Assembly (NCBI RefSeq): GCF_963675905.1
Contig: NZ_OY780936.1
Coordinates: forward strand, 3,109,946 to 3,173,945
DNA length: 64,000 nt
Direction: 5' to 3'
Source of the DNA: an uncultured Bacteroides sp.
GTDB lineage: Bacteria; Bacteroidota; Bacteroidia; Bacteroidales; Bacteroidaceae
Both the position numbers and the translations under genes were made by a program. The notes beneath the pieces are model-generated. The model was given only the letters and a program-made list of their open reading frames with translations. It made no database searches and had not been told where the DNA came from. Shown one piece after another: positions 37,508 through 46,705 of the stretch (positions within the stretch are counted from its first letter, which is position 1; each line of letters opens with the position of its first letter).

Positions 37508-37873
37508 ATGAAACTAATATTAGCAATGATTCGCATTGCCAAGATGAGTGACACAAAGATCGCTCTTTCGGAAGCAGGATTGCCGTCGTTCACCGCCATG
37601 CCTGTTCTTGGCCGCGGAAAAGGACACGGCGATCTGGAAAAGGCGGCTTACGTAGATCCTGAACATCATGAACTGATCTCGGAGATGCTTCGTCTGAAAT
37701 CCAAAAGAATGATTACACTTGTGGTTACCGACGAGAAGAAAGATCTGGCTGTAGAAACAATCATCAAGGCGAATCAAACCGGAAAAAGTGGTGATGGGAA
37801 AATTTTTGTAATTGATACTGTTGGTTCTATTCGTGTACGCACAGGAGAATCAGGTGATGAAACATTAGATTAA
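37508..37873 (+). CDS. nifI2: PII-family nitrogenase regulator NifI2
   Basis: The partner of NifI1, 121 residues, begins KLILAMIRIAKMSDTKIALSEAGLPSFTAM. It has VLGRGKGHGDLEKAAYVDPEH in the T-loop region and GKSGDGKIFVIDTVGSIRVRTGE at the C-terminus. The longer T-loop with a glycine-rich start is usual for NifI2. It sits 20 bases after nifI1 and 14 bases before nifD, so it is translated from the same transcript. Together with NifI1 it should control nitrogenase activity post-translationally; that is knowledge of the family, not shown here. Confidence 0.95.
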   Translation: MKLILAMIRIAKMSDTKIALSEAGLPSFTAMPVLGRGKGHGDLEKAAYVDPEHHELISEMLRLKSKRMITLVVTDEKKDLAVETIIKANQTGKSGDGKIFVIDTVGSIRVRTGESGDETLD

Positions 37874-37879
37874 AGGAGG
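37872..37879 (+). promoter_or_regulatory. Strong Shine-Dalgarno of nifD
   Basis: AAAGGAGG lies 8 bases before the nifD ATG, at the same spacing as the nifI1 site. It overlaps the nifI2 stop codon by two bases. Confidence 0.7.
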
Positions 37880-37887
37880 TTACTGCT

Positions 37888-39519
37888 ATGACAAAAGATA
37901 CAGAAAAGGATATTAACCTCGCTGAATTTAAAGAAGAGGTACTAGCGGCCTATCCTAAAAAGGTTGCAAAGAAAAGAGCAAAAGGAATTGTATATAATAA
38001 TCCTGATGAAATTCCTCAGATTCAGGCCAACGTACGTACCATTCCCGGAATTATTACTCAGAGGGGATGTACTTATGCCGGATGTAAAGGTGTGGTTCTG
38101 GGCCCAACAAGAGATATTGTAAATATCACTCACGGACCAATCGGTTGTGGATTTTATTCATGGCTAACCCGCCGTAACCAGACTCGCCCTGACGAACAGG
38201 CTCCTGAGAACTTTATTCCTTATGCTTTCTCAACAGATATGCAGGATTCCAACATCGTATTTGGAGGGGAAGAAAAGCTAAAGCAGGCCATCCGTGAAGC
38301 ATACGAACTATTTCACCCGAAAGCTATTGCTATTTTCTCTACCTGTCCGGTTGGATTGATTGGAGACGATGTGCACCGCGTGGCTCGTCACATGACTGAA
38401 GAACTGGAAGGTAAAGTAAATATCTTCGGATTCTCATGCGAAGGATATCGTGGAGTATCACAGTCGGCCGGTCACCACATTGCAAACAATGGTTTATACA
38501 AAAACCTTATTGGTAATGACGATTCTGTGGATGGTAAATACAAATTCAGAATAAATGTTTTAGGTGAATATAACATCGGCGGTGATGCCTTTGCTATTGA
38601 AACATTAATGGATAAGTGTGGTATTGAGCTTGTAGCAACAATGTCCGGTAACTCCACAAAGAAACAATTTGAAACTGCACATACAGCCGATTTAAGTCTG
38701 GTTATGTGCCACAGATCAATAAACTATGTAGCAGAGATGCTTGAAACATCTTTTGGTATTCCATGGATGAAAGCAAACTTTATTGGTGCAGAAGCTACTG
38801 CAAAAACACTTCGTAAGGTTGGAAAATATTTTGGTGATCAGGAATTAATTGACCGTATAGAGAAGGTGATTGCTGAAGAGATGATCCCAGTAAAAGAGGC
38901 TCAGGAAAAAGCATTGGAAAAAACCAAAGGCAAACTGGCTATGCTCTTCGTGGGAGGTTCTCGTGCTCACCATTATCAGGAACTATTCAATGAATTGGGA
39001 ATGACAACAATTTCTGCCGGATATGAATTCGGTCACCGAGACGACTACGAAGGTCGCAGTGTAATTCCTTCCATTCAGATTGATGCAGATAGTCGTAACA
39101 TTGAACAAATTACGGTTAAAGAGGATGCCACCCGCTTTAAACCACGTAAAACCGAAGAGGAATTAAAAGCTTTGGAAAAAGAAGGGCTTGAATTCAACGG
39201 TTACGAAGGTATGATGGCAGAAATGAAGAAAGGAACTCTCGTTATTGACGATTTAAGTCATTATGAGATGGAGAAACTTATCGAGATGTATCATCCAGAT
39301 ATCTTCTGCGCCGGTATCAAAGAAAAGTTCTGCGTGCAAAAAATGGGTATACCATTGAAACAGTTGCATAACTACGATTACGGTGGTCCGTACGCAGCTT
39401 TTGAAGGAGCTATCAACTTCTACAAGGATATTGAGCAAATAGCTTGTTGCAGCATTTGGAAAGAAATGAAAGCTCCTTGGGAGAAAGAGGATATCGTCGA
39501 AGCAGAATATGTTTATTAA
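37888..39519 (+). CDS. nifD: Nitrogenase molybdenum-iron protein alpha chain
   Basis: This is the catalytic alpha subunit, 543 residues. P-cluster cysteines: C61 in GCTYAGC, C87 in GPIGCGFYSW and one in FSTCPVGLIGDD (about 150). Cofactor residues: the cysteine of MCHRSINYVAE (about 275), the histidine of LHNYDYGGPY (about 490) and the GVSQSAGHH stretch holding the homologues of Azotobacter Q191 and H195. A charged insertion of about 50 residues (RKTEEELKALEKEGLEF region, about 415-460), absent from Azotobacter NifD, matches the clostridial form. The modABC neighbourhood and nifE/N support the molybdenum enzyme over vanadium or iron-only types. Confidence 0.97.
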   Translation: MTKDTEKDINLAEFKEEVLAAYPKKVAKKRAKGIVYNNPDEIPQIQANVRTIPGIITQRGCTYAGCKGVVLGPTRDIVNITHGPIGCGFYSWLTRRNQTRPDEQAPENFIPYAFSTDMQDSNIVFGGEEKLKQAIREAYELFHPKAIAIFSTCPVGLIGDDVHRVARHMTEELEGKVNIFGFSCEGYRGVSQSAGHHIANNGLYKNLIGNDDSVDGKYKFRINVLGEYNIGGDAFAIETLMDKCGIELVATMSGNSTKKQFETAHTADLSLVMCHRSINYVAEMLETSFGIPWMKANFIGAEATAKTLRKVGKYFGDQELIDRIEKVIAEEMIPVKEAQEKALEKTKGKLAMLFVGGSRAHHYQELFNELGMTTISAGYEFGHRDDYEGRSVIPSIQIDADSRNIEQITVKEDATRFKPRKTEEELKALEKEGLEFNGYEGMMAEMKKGTLVIDDLSHYEMEKLIEMYHPDIFCAGIKEKFCVQKMGIPLKQLHNYDYGGPYAAFEGAINFYKDIEQIACCSIWKEMKAPWEKEDIVEAEYVY

Positions 39520-39540
39520 CCTGTAAAAACAAAAAGAATT

Positions 39541-40920
39541 ATGTTATTAAAGCACACTACAGATAAAGAAATAGACAGAAAGGCCTTGACCATTAACCCC
39601 GCCAAAACCTGTCAACCTATTGGAGCAATGTATGCTGCGTTAGGTATTCATGGATGCTTGCCTCACAGTCACGGCTCGCAAGGCTGTTGTTCTTATCATA
39701 GAAGTACATTAACCCGCCATTTTAAAGAGCCGGTTGTAGCTGCAACCAGTTCTTTCTCGGAAGGTTCTTCAGTATTCGGTGGTTCGGCCAACCTGATACA
39801 AGCTATTGAAACGATGTTTACCGTTTATAAGCCCGAAGTTATTGCGGTTCACACAACTTGTCTTTCCGAAACAATTGGTGACGACCTTACTCAGATTGTT
39901 TCCAAGGCTGGTGAAGATGGACTTATTCCCGAAGGCAAATTTGTGATTTATTGCAATACACCATCATACGTTGGAACACATATCACCGGATATTCTAATC
40001 AGGTTGCAGCAATGGTAAAGTTCTTCTCTACTGCTACACCTAAGAAAAAAAACGTGGTGAACATGGTTGCCGGATGGATGGAACCTTCGGATATGAGAGA
40101 AATAAAAAGACTTGCTCAGGTTATGGAAGCAAGAACAATTATGTTCCCCGATATGACCGGCGTACTTGATACTCCTCTCAACGGTAAATATCACATGTAT
40201 CCCGACGGAGGAACAACAATTCCGGAACTGAGAGCTACCGGTGATAGCAAATTTACAATCGGCCTTGGACAGTATTGCACAGAAGATGCTTGCATTAAAC
40301 TTGAAAACAAATGTAAAGTTAAGTTTGAAGTGGTAGATATTCCTATTGGCTTAAAAGCAACAGACCGCTTCCTTATGTCACTTAGCCGTCATGCTAATCT
40401 TCCTATTCCTGATAGTATCACGGAAGAACGCGGACAATTAATCGACCTTATTGCCGACAATGCCAAATATCTTTATGGCAAACGCGTAGCATTATGGGGA
40501 GATCCGGATACATTGATTCCTCTTACTGAATTACTGGTGAGTCTGGATATGAGACCTGTTTATATTGTAAGTGGAACACCGGGAAAACCTTTCGATGAAC
40601 GTATGTCTGAGATATTAAAAGATATTCCTGAAGCGAAGTTCATGAGCGGCGAACGTGCTGATATGTTCCGTCTTCATCAGTGGATTAAACAAGAAGGAGT
40701 TGATTTGCTTATAGGTAACACTTATGGTAAATACATTGCCAGAGATGAAGACACTCCGTTTATTCGTTTTGGTTTCCCTATTGCCGACCGTTCAGGACAC
40801 AACTACTTCCCGAAAACCGGATATGTTGGTGCAACAAACCTGGTTATTCAGATTTTAAATGCTTTTATGGATCATCAGGATCGTACATGTCCTGAAGAAA
40901 AGGTTGAGTTCCAAATGTAA
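39541..40920 (+). CDS. nifK: Nitrogenase molybdenum-iron protein beta chain
   Basis: The beta subunit completes the P-cluster with NifD. In 459 residues it shows NPAKTCQPIGAMYAALGIHGCLPHSHGSQGCCSYHR split over residues about 20-56 (P-cluster cysteines). FSEGSSVFGGSANL (about 81) and TTCLSETIGDDL (about 107, the third cysteine) follow. It lacks the N-terminal extension of about 60 residues of proteobacterial NifK, as in clostridial and archaeal forms. It is 21 bases after nifD, and a terminator hairpin follows, closing the first nif transcript or lowering read-through into nifE. Confidence 0.97.
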   Translation: MLLKHTTDKEIDRKALTINPAKTCQPIGAMYAALGIHGCLPHSHGSQGCCSYHRSTLTRHFKEPVVAATSSFSEGSSVFGGSANLIQAIETMFTVYKPEVIAVHTTCLSETIGDDLTQIVSKAGEDGLIPEGKFVIYCNTPSYVGTHITGYSNQVAAMVKFFSTATPKKKNVVNMVAGWMEPSDMREIKRLAQVMEARTIMFPDMTGVLDTPLNGKYHMYPDGGTTIPELRATGDSKFTIGLGQYCTEDACIKLENKCKVKFEVVDIPIGLKATDRFLMSLSRHANLPIPDSITEERGQLIDLIADNAKYLYGKRVALWGDPDTLIPLTELLVSLDMRPVYIVSGTPGKPFDERMSEILKDIPEAKFMSGERADMFRLHQWIKQEGVDLLIGNTYGKYIARDEDTPFIRFGFPIADRSGHNYFPKTGYVGATNLVIQILNAFMDHQDRTCPEEKVEFQM

Positions 40921-40945
40921 TCTATTGAGTGTTGTTAGTAGAAAC

Positions 40946-40997
40946 GCTTCTGCATCTTTGAGAATATATATATTTCTCAGAATGCCGGAGCTTTTTT
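40946..40997 (+). terminator. Terminator after nifK
   Basis: GCTTC...GGAGC closes an interrupted stem whose inner part is TGAGAA/TTCTCA around an AT loop. The right arm runs into TTTTTT. It starts 26 bases after the nifK stop, separating nifHI1I2DK from nifENB. Confidence 0.75.
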
Positions 40998-41023
40998 CTA
41001 AAGAATTAAGAAAGGGTAGAATC

Positions 41024-41038
41024 CTACATTAATGTAAG
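41024..41038 (+). promoter_or_regulatory. Candidate upstream activator site of nifE
   Basis: CTACATTAATGTAAG contains the perfect 12-bp palindrome TACATTAATGTA. Its centre is about 127 bases upstream of the nifE -24 element, a usual distance for an enhancer-binding activator. GGGGTAACCCC, a second short palindrome, lies at 41061-41071. Confidence 0.55.
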
Positions 41039-41155
41039 ATTATTCTTATCTCCCTACTTCGGGGTAACCCCAATATTCTCTCTCTTTTATAATGTTTATC
41101 TTTAAATATCTGAACCTGAATGCATAGAGTAATCCTGATTAGCAAACTCAACTCT

Positions 41156-41172
41156 TTGGCATGGTTTTGGTA
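41156..41172 (+). promoter_or_regulatory. Sigma-54 (-24/-12) promoter of nifE
   Basis: TTGGCATGGTTTTGGTA resembles the -24/-12 consensus with TTGGCA intact at -24 and GGTA at -12, where GT again stands for GC. It lies 27 bases before the nifE ATG, so the leader would be short, about 15 bases. Confidence 0.6.
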
Positions 41173-41198
41173 TTATAATAATTAAATGTAAGATCAAT

Positions 41199-42524
41199 AT
41201 GGACTATATTTTAAAAGAAAGAGAAAAGCAAGTAGCATTCGCAGGAATTAATGCAGCAACGATAGAGTGCAACAAAGAGAGCCTGGCTGGTTCGGTTAGT
41301 CAAAGGGCATGTGTTTTTTGTGGTTCCAGAGTTGTGCTCTATCCTATTGCAGATGCATTGCATCTTATCCACGGTCCTATTGGATGCGCCGCATATACAT
41401 GGGATATAAGAGGTTCTCTTTCTTCAGGACCAGAGTTACACAGACTTAGTTTCTCTACAGATTTACAAGAAAGGGACGTCATCTTTGGGGGTATCGATAA
41501 ATTGAATGCGGCTATGGAAGAATTGATTGATCTTCATCATCCAAAAGCGGCTTTTATTTATACTACTTGTATTGTAGGAGTTATTGGAGATGATGTGGAA
41601 TCAGCCTGCAAACAGATGGCTATCCGTAAAGGTATTCCCGTTATCCCTGTTCAGGCACCTGGCTTTCAAGGATCTAAAAAAGACGGGTACAAGGTTGCTT
41701 GCGAAGCACTCTTTCAACTTGTAGGCACTATAAATAAACCAACACCTAAGTATAGCATAAATATACTCGGTGACTTTAATCTTGCCGGTGAACTCTGGAT
41801 TTTGTTGGAGTACTACAAAAAGATGGGTATTCACGTAAATGCAACAATTACCGGAGATGGAAGAGTTGAAGATATCTGTAATGCCCACAAAGCTTCCTTA
41901 AATGTTGTTCAGTGTTCGGGTTCCATGAATTATCTGGCCCAAATGATGAAAAAGGAATATGGTATTCCAAGCATGAGAGTTTCCTATTTTGGCATTGAGG
42001 ATATGAGTGATGCTCTTTACGATGTTGCCTCTTTCTTCAAAAGTGAAGAAATGATGGCTAAAGCCAAAGAGTTAGTCCGCGAAGAATTTACCCGACTTAT
42101 GCCACAGCTCAAGTGGTATAAGGAAAGACTGCAAGGAAAAAAAGCAGCAATCTATGTGGGTGGTGCATTTAAAGCCATTTCATTAATAAAAGCTCTTCGC
42201 CTGATAGGTGTTCAGACTGTTATTGTTGGATCACAAACCGGAACCACTGAAGATTATGAACTCATTAAAAAACTTTGCGACGAGGGCACAATCATAGTAG
42301 ATGACTCTAATCCTGTTGAGCTATCTCATTTCGTAAAAGAAAAGCAGGCGGATATTTTTATTGGAGGAGTAAAGGAGCGTCCCATTGCACATAAGATAGG
42401 ATTAGGATTCTGTGATCATAATCACGAAAGAAAAGAGGCTCTGGCCGGTTATGAAGGAATGATGAATTTTGCACGTGAGATTTATGCTACGGCAATGAGT
42501 CCTGTATGGCAATTTACTAAATAA
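41199..42524 (+). CDS. nifE: Nitrogenase cofactor assembly scaffold NifE
   Basis: NifE is the alpha-like half of the NifEN scaffold on which the NifB cofactor is matured to FeMo-co. The 441-residue protein has SQRACVFCGSRVVLYPIADALHLIHGPIGC split across residues about 32-62 and TTCIVGVIGDDVESACK (about 125), the cluster cysteines shared with NifD. The cofactor region is QCSGSMNYLAQMM, where NifD has its cofactor cysteine context. It opens the second nif transcript, with a sigma-54-like promoter and an activator site in the 278-base gap after nifK. NifN follows 11 bases later. Confidence 0.95.
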   Translation: MDYILKEREKQVAFAGINAATIECNKESLAGSVSQRACVFCGSRVVLYPIADALHLIHGPIGCAAYTWDIRGSLSSGPELHRLSFSTDLQERDVIFGGIDKLNAAMEELIDLHHPKAAFIYTTCIVGVIGDDVESACKQMAIRKGIPVIPVQAPGFQGSKKDGYKVACEALFQLVGTINKPTPKYSINILGDFNLAGELWILLEYYKKMGIHVNATITGDGRVEDICNAHKASLNVVQCSGSMNYLAQMMKKEYGIPSMRVSYFGIEDMSDALYDVASFFKSEEMMAKAKELVREEFTRLMPQLKWYKERLQGKKAAIYVGGAFKAISLIKALRLIGVQTVIVGSQTGTTEDYELIKKLCDEGTIIVDDSNPVELSHFVKEKQADIFIGGVKERPIAHKIGLGFCDHNHERKEALAGYEGMMNFAREIYATAMSPVWQFTK

Positions 42525-42535
42525 ACAAGTATAAT

Positions 42536-43909
42536 ATGGAGAAGCAATATATATCAACCCGTAATGCATGCAAACTATGTGCCCCACTAGGTGCATCTGT
42601 AGCATTAAAAGGAATAGAAGGATGTGTTCCGCTTATCCACGGCTCACAAGGATGTGCAACATATATTCGTCGGTATATGATCAGCCATTATAAAGAACCG
42701 GTAGATATTGCTTCATCAAACTTTAGTGAAGCTGCTACTGTTTATGGGGGAAGCCGGAACTTTATCACAGGAATCAATAATATTATAAGTCAATACAATC
42801 CTAAAGTTATTGGAATTGCATCCACATGCCTGAGTGAGACTATAGGTGAAGACTTACCCGGATTGATCAGGGATTATAAAGAGGCAAATAAAGACAAGGA
42901 GTTGCCTACGTTTATCAATGTATCTACAGCAAGTTATTGCGGCAGTCATATTGATGGATTTCATAATACTTTGCTGGCAGCAATAAAATCTTTAGCCACT
43001 GACAAACTCAAAGGAGATTATATAAACATATTCCCGGGATTTGTTTCTCCGGCAGATATTCGTTACCTGAAAGAGGTCCTTGATGATTTTGGCATTAAAT
43101 ACATTCTTTTCCCAGACTATTCCGAGACTCTTGACAATGAGCATTGGAAAGATTATCAGTTGATCCCCCAGGGAGGAACTCCTATAAGTGATATAATGCG
43201 TACCGGAGGAGCTTGCGCGACAATTGAATTCGGAAATGTGTTCAATAAAGGAGCCGTCAGGAGTAATGCAGGCAGAATACAGACTGCCGGAGAATGGTTG
43301 GAAAATGAATTTGGAGTAAAGAACTATCAGATAGGCATGCCTATTGGAATTAAATCTTCCGACAGTTTCTTCAATATATTGTCCGAAATCAGCCAAAAGA
43401 GTATTCCTGAGAAACACAGAAAAGAAAGAGGCCGCTTGATCGATGCTTATGTAGATGCCCACAAATATGTATTTGGCAAACGTGCCATGATTTTTGGTGA
43501 GGAAGATTTGGTTTTAAGTCTTGCCGTTTTCTTAAAAGAAATAGGCATAGAGCCAGCTCTTATAGGATCAGGAGGAAACAGTGGCTTGCTGAAATCAGAA
43601 GTAGAAAAATTATTTGATCAGGCAGAAGTTCCTATAAGTGTACTGAGTGGTTCTGATTTTGAAACAATGCGCGAACAGGCTGAAGAATTAAATCCAGATA
43701 TATTAATTGGAAATAGTAAAGGGTATTACATTGCCCGTGAACGTAAAATTCCATTAGTCAGATTAGGATTTCCCATTCACGACCGCTTTGGAGCAGCTCG
43801 CCTACATCACATAGGATATAGGGGAACTCAGGAATTATTTGACCGCATTGTAAATGCATTAATAGAATATAAACAAGAAAACTCTCCTGTAGGGTATAAA
43901 TATATTTAG
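42536..43909 (+). CDS. nifN: Nitrogenase cofactor assembly scaffold NifN
   Basis: This is the beta-like half of NifEN, 457 residues. NACKLCAPLGASVALKGIEGCVPLIHGSQGC (from about residue 9) and SNFSEAATVYGGSRNF (about 61) align with the NifK N-terminal cluster region. STCLSETIGEDLPGL follows. A NifK identity is excluded by the operon position after nifE and the changed residues in the cofactor and P-cluster environment. It starts 11 bases after nifE and ends 2 bases before nifB, so the three form one translational unit. Confidence 0.93.
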   Translation: MEKQYISTRNACKLCAPLGASVALKGIEGCVPLIHGSQGCATYIRRYMISHYKEPVDIASSNFSEAATVYGGSRNFITGINNIISQYNPKVIGIASTCLSETIGEDLPGLIRDYKEANKDKELPTFINVSTASYCGSHIDGFHNTLLAAIKSLATDKLKGDYINIFPGFVSPADIRYLKEVLDDFGIKYILFPDYSETLDNEHWKDYQLIPQGGTPISDIMRTGGACATIEFGNVFNKGAVRSNAGRIQTAGEWLENEFGVKNYQIGMPIGIKSSDSFFNILSEISQKSIPEKHRKERGRLIDAYVDAHKYVFGKRAMIFGEEDLVLSLAVFLKEIGIEPALIGSGGNSGLLKSEVEKLFDQAEVPISVLSGSDFETMREQAEELNPDILIGNSKGYYIARERKIPLVRLGFPIHDRFGAARLHHIGYRGTQELFDRIVNALIEYKQENSPVGYKYI

Positions 43910-43911
43910 AT

Positions 43912-45180
43912 ATGGAAACAACAGAAAAAAAACATGTCCATCCCTGCTTTGACGAAAGTGCAAAACATTCTCACGCAAGAGTTCACTTACCTGTAGCACC
44001 CAAATGTAACATACAGTGCAACTACTGCAACAGGAAATATGATTGTGTTAACGAAACTCGCCCAGGAGTTACATCGTCTGTACTTGCTCCTTTCCAGGCT
44101 GCTGATTATCTAAAGGCCCTGGATGCAAAACTCGACAACTTATCTGTTGTAGGTATTGCTGGCCCTGGAGATCCTTTTGCCAATCCTGAAGAAACATTGG
44201 AAACTATGTGGAGCGTTAAGAGTATTTTTCCTGATAAGATTTTCTGCCTTTCAACAAATGGCCTTGATTTAGAACCTTACATTGATGAGATAGCAGAACT
44301 TGGTGTTAGTCATGTTACTATTACAATAAATGCCATTGACCCTACTATCAGTGCTAAGATTTATAAATGGATACGCTATAACAAGCATGTATACAGAGGT
44401 CTTGAAGGAGCAAGAATTTTACTTGAAAGACAATTAACTTGTATTCCATTATTAAAAGCAAAAGGAATTACAGTCAAGATAAACAGTATTATTATCCCAG
44501 GTATTAATGAAGATCATATTCCGGAAGTGGCTCGTAAATGCGCTGAGCTGGGAGCAGATGTAATTAACTGCATTCCACTAATTCCCACTGCTGAAACAGG
44601 ATTTGCAGATACACCTAAACCCGATTCAAAGATGATCTTCAAGACCCGGACTTTGGCATCGGAGCATCTGAAATTAATGAGCCACTGTGCACGTTGCAGA
44701 GCCGACGCCGCCGGTTTACTTGGGCAAGATCTTGAAGGAACTCATGCATTATTGAAAGAATATGCTTCGCGTCCGGCTTTCGATCTGGCAACTCGCCCTT
44801 ACGTAGCAGTGGCAACTCACGAAGGGTTACTGGTTAACTTACATTTAGGAGAGGCTACTTCTCTGTATATCTTCAAGCAGTCTCCGAAAGGTTTCCAATT
44901 GGTTGAAGAAAGAAAAACACCAATACCCGGTGCAGGAGACCAAAGATGGGTAGACATGGCTCGTTCACTAAATGATTGCAGAGCAATACTTGTATCGGGA
45001 GTTGGAGAAAATCCTAAAACAATACTCAATTCCTGCAATGTACATGTAATAGAAATGACCGGATTAATAGACGACGGACTGGATGGTGTATATAACAATA
45101 AACCTATCAGAAGCATTGCTAAACCGGATGCCTTTAAATGTGGTAGCGGATGCAAAGGAAATGCTCAAGGATGCGCATAA
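43912..45180 (+). CDS. nifB: FeMo-co biosynthesis radical SAM protein NifB with C-terminal NifX-like domain
   Basis: NifB fuses two [4Fe-4S] clusters and inserts the central carbide to give the NifB cofactor. The 422-residue protein has the radical SAM motif CNIQCNYC (C32, C36, C39), PVAPKCN just before it, the GIAGPGDPFANPEETL segment (about 81), and LMSHCARCRADAAGLLGQD (about 258). From about residue 300 a NifX/NafY-type domain follows: YVAVATHEGLLVNLHLGEA and ILVSGVGENPKTILNSCNV. The tail KCGSGCKGNAQGCA is cysteine-rich. It lies 2 bases after nifN and 31 bases before a ferredoxin gene. Confidence 0.97.
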   Translation: METTEKKHVHPCFDESAKHSHARVHLPVAPKCNIQCNYCNRKYDCVNETRPGVTSSVLAPFQAADYLKALDAKLDNLSVVGIAGPGDPFANPEETLETMWSVKSIFPDKIFCLSTNGLDLEPYIDEIAELGVSHVTITINAIDPTISAKIYKWIRYNKHVYRGLEGARILLERQLTCIPLLKAKGITVKINSIIIPGINEDHIPEVARKCAELGADVINCIPLIPTAETGFADTPKPDSKMIFKTRTLASEHLKLMSHCARCRADAAGLLGQDLEGTHALLKEYASRPAFDLATRPYVAVATHEGLLVNLHLGEATSLYIFKQSPKGFQLVEERKTPIPGAGDQRWVDMARSLNDCRAILVSGVGENPKTILNSCNVHVIEMTGLIDDGLDGVYNNKPIRSIAKPDAFKCGSGCKGNAQGCA

Positions 45181-45211
45181 TTATATTCAATAACAATAAA
45201 TCAGGAAAGAA

Positions 45212-45520
45212 ATGAAAAAGCCAGCTTATCACATTTTAGTGTGTAATTCTTATCGGGTAGCAGGAGAAGCACAAGGTGCATGCAACAAAAAAGGTGCAGC
45301 CGGACTGTTACAATATCTAAGTGAAGAAGCATCAGACAGGGGATTAGATGTAGCTGTATCTACAACAGCTTGTCTGAATGTATGTTCCCAAGGACCAGTA
45401 ATGGTTATTCATCCCAATAATTATTGGTATGGAGGGGTTGATAGTGAAGATGTAATAGACGAGATACTTGATGCTCTTGAAAATAATGAGCCATGTGCCA
45501 AATACCTTATATCTGACTAA
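45212..45520 (+). CDS. Thioredoxin-like [2Fe-2S] ferredoxin
   Basis: This 102-residue protein has cysteines in HILVCNSYRVAGEAQGACNKKG (C11 and C24) and in STTACLNVCSQGPVMV, the four-cysteine pattern of the thioredoxin-like [2Fe-2S] ferredoxins (Shethna-type II). Such proteins occur in nif operons of several anaerobes and are thought to donate electrons to NifB or NifEN, or protect nitrogenase. It lies 31 bases after nifB and 3 bases before nifV. A role as direct nitrogenase donor is not established. Confidence 0.88.
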   Translation: MKKPAYHILVCNSYRVAGEAQGACNKKGAAGLLQYLSEEASDRGLDVAVSTTACLNVCSQGPVMVIHPNNYWYGGVDSEDVIDEILDALENNEPCAKYLISD

Positions 45521-45523
45521 ATA

Positions 45524-46705
45524 ATGAAGAAAATTAAAAAACCATATTATATTGATACAACTTTACGTGACGGTGAACAGGCTCCTGGTGTTATCTTCTC
45601 TTTAGATGAAAAGATAAAGGTCTGTTCACTATTAGATGAAGTTGGTATTCCCGAACTTGAAATAGGAACTCCCGCTTTGGGAATAAAAGAGACTCAGGAG
45701 ATAAATATTATTTGCAGACAAGGTTTTAAATTCAAAACCCTTGCATGGTGCAGAGCTAATAAGAAAGATATTCTTTTAGCTGCAAGAAGCGGATCAAATG
45801 GAGTTCATTTATCATTCCCGGTTTCTAAAATTCTTCAAAAAGCAATGGGCAAAGATGAAGAGTGGGTTTTGCAGAATTTACAGGAAATGTTTGATTTTGC
45901 ATCTTCCCAATTTGAGTATGTAACTATTGGTGCTCAGGATGCAACAAGAGCTAATTTATCTTTCCTGAAAGAATTTATTGGGCTTAGTATATTTTTAGGA
46001 GCTTCCCGGGTTAGGATAGCTGATACCGTAGGCATATTGAATCCAATTTCGTGCTTTAAACTTATTAAATCCATTCGTGCTACTTACAGGGATTTACCGT
46101 TAGAAATACATGCACATAATGATTTAGGGATGGCAACCGCTAATACTGTTGCAGCATACTTAGCTGGAGCAGAATGCCTGAGTGTAACCGTAAACGGACT
46201 TGGTGAACGCGCTGGGAATGCTGCTCTTGAAGAGGTTTCAATGGCATTAAAAATAAGTGACGAAATTGATTGCGAATTAAATACTACTCTCTATTCTGAG
46301 ATTGCGAATTACGTTTCTGAGATTTCAAACAGAGTATTACCAGAAAGCAAACCTATAACCGGGAGCCTTGTTTTAGCACATGAATCTGGTATACATACTC
46401 AATGTTTACAAAAAGACAGAAAAACCTATCAATTAATTGAAGCTTCCCAAATTGGAAAATCAGAGCAGGATTTCATTATAGGAAAACACAGTGGAAAATC
46501 AACAATAAGATATTACCTCCTGAAAGCAAACTTGCCTGCTGATGATACTATTTGTGAAATGCTTTTATTTAAAATAAAAGAAGAGGCTATTAAAAAGAAA
46601 ATGTGTTTAGACGAGAAAGATTTATATCGGATTTATTGGGATATAAGAAAAAAAGAGAAATATTATGGAGAAAAAGAATATGCAGGAATTTATCGTTCCA
46701 GATGA
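45524..46705 (+). CDS. nifV: Homocitrate synthase
   Basis: NifV condenses acetyl-CoA and 2-oxoglutarate into homocitrate, the organic ligand of FeMo-co. The 393-residue TIM-barrel enzyme opens YYIDTTLRDGEQAPGVIF (residues 6-23), with metal-binding residues in LRDGEQ and HAHNDLGMATANTVAAYLAGA (about 194). GLGERAGNAALEEV (about 222) and HESGIHTQCLQKD (about 287) are typical of the homocitrate/isopropylmalate family. The nif operon context decides NifV over LeuA. Its C-terminus overlaps the next gene by 41 bases. Confidence 0.93.
   Translation: MKKIKKPYYIDTTLRDGEQAPGVIFSLDEKIKVCSLLDEVGIPELEIGTPALGIKETQEINIICRQGFKFKTLAWCRANKKDILLAARSGSNGVHLSFPVSKILQKAMGKDEEWVLQNLQEMFDFASSQFEYVTIGAQDATRANLSFLKEFIGLSIFLGASRVRIADTVGILNPISCFKLIKSIRATYRDLPLEIHAHNDLGMATANTVAAYLAGAECLSVTVNGLGERAGNAALEEVSMALKISDEIDCELNTTLYSEIANYVSEISNRVLPESKPITGSLVLAHESGIHTQCLQKDRKTYQLIEASQIGKSEQDFIIGKHSGKSTIRYYLLKANLPADDTICEMLLFKIKEEAIKKKMCLDEKDLYRIYWDIRKKEKYYGEKEYAGIYRSR

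Noticed and set aside
37888-40920. Vanadium or iron-only nitrogenase (Vnf/Anf) identity
   Set aside because: No vnfG/anfG delta-subunit gene lies between nifD and nifK, nifE/nifN are present, and molybdate transport genes adjoin.
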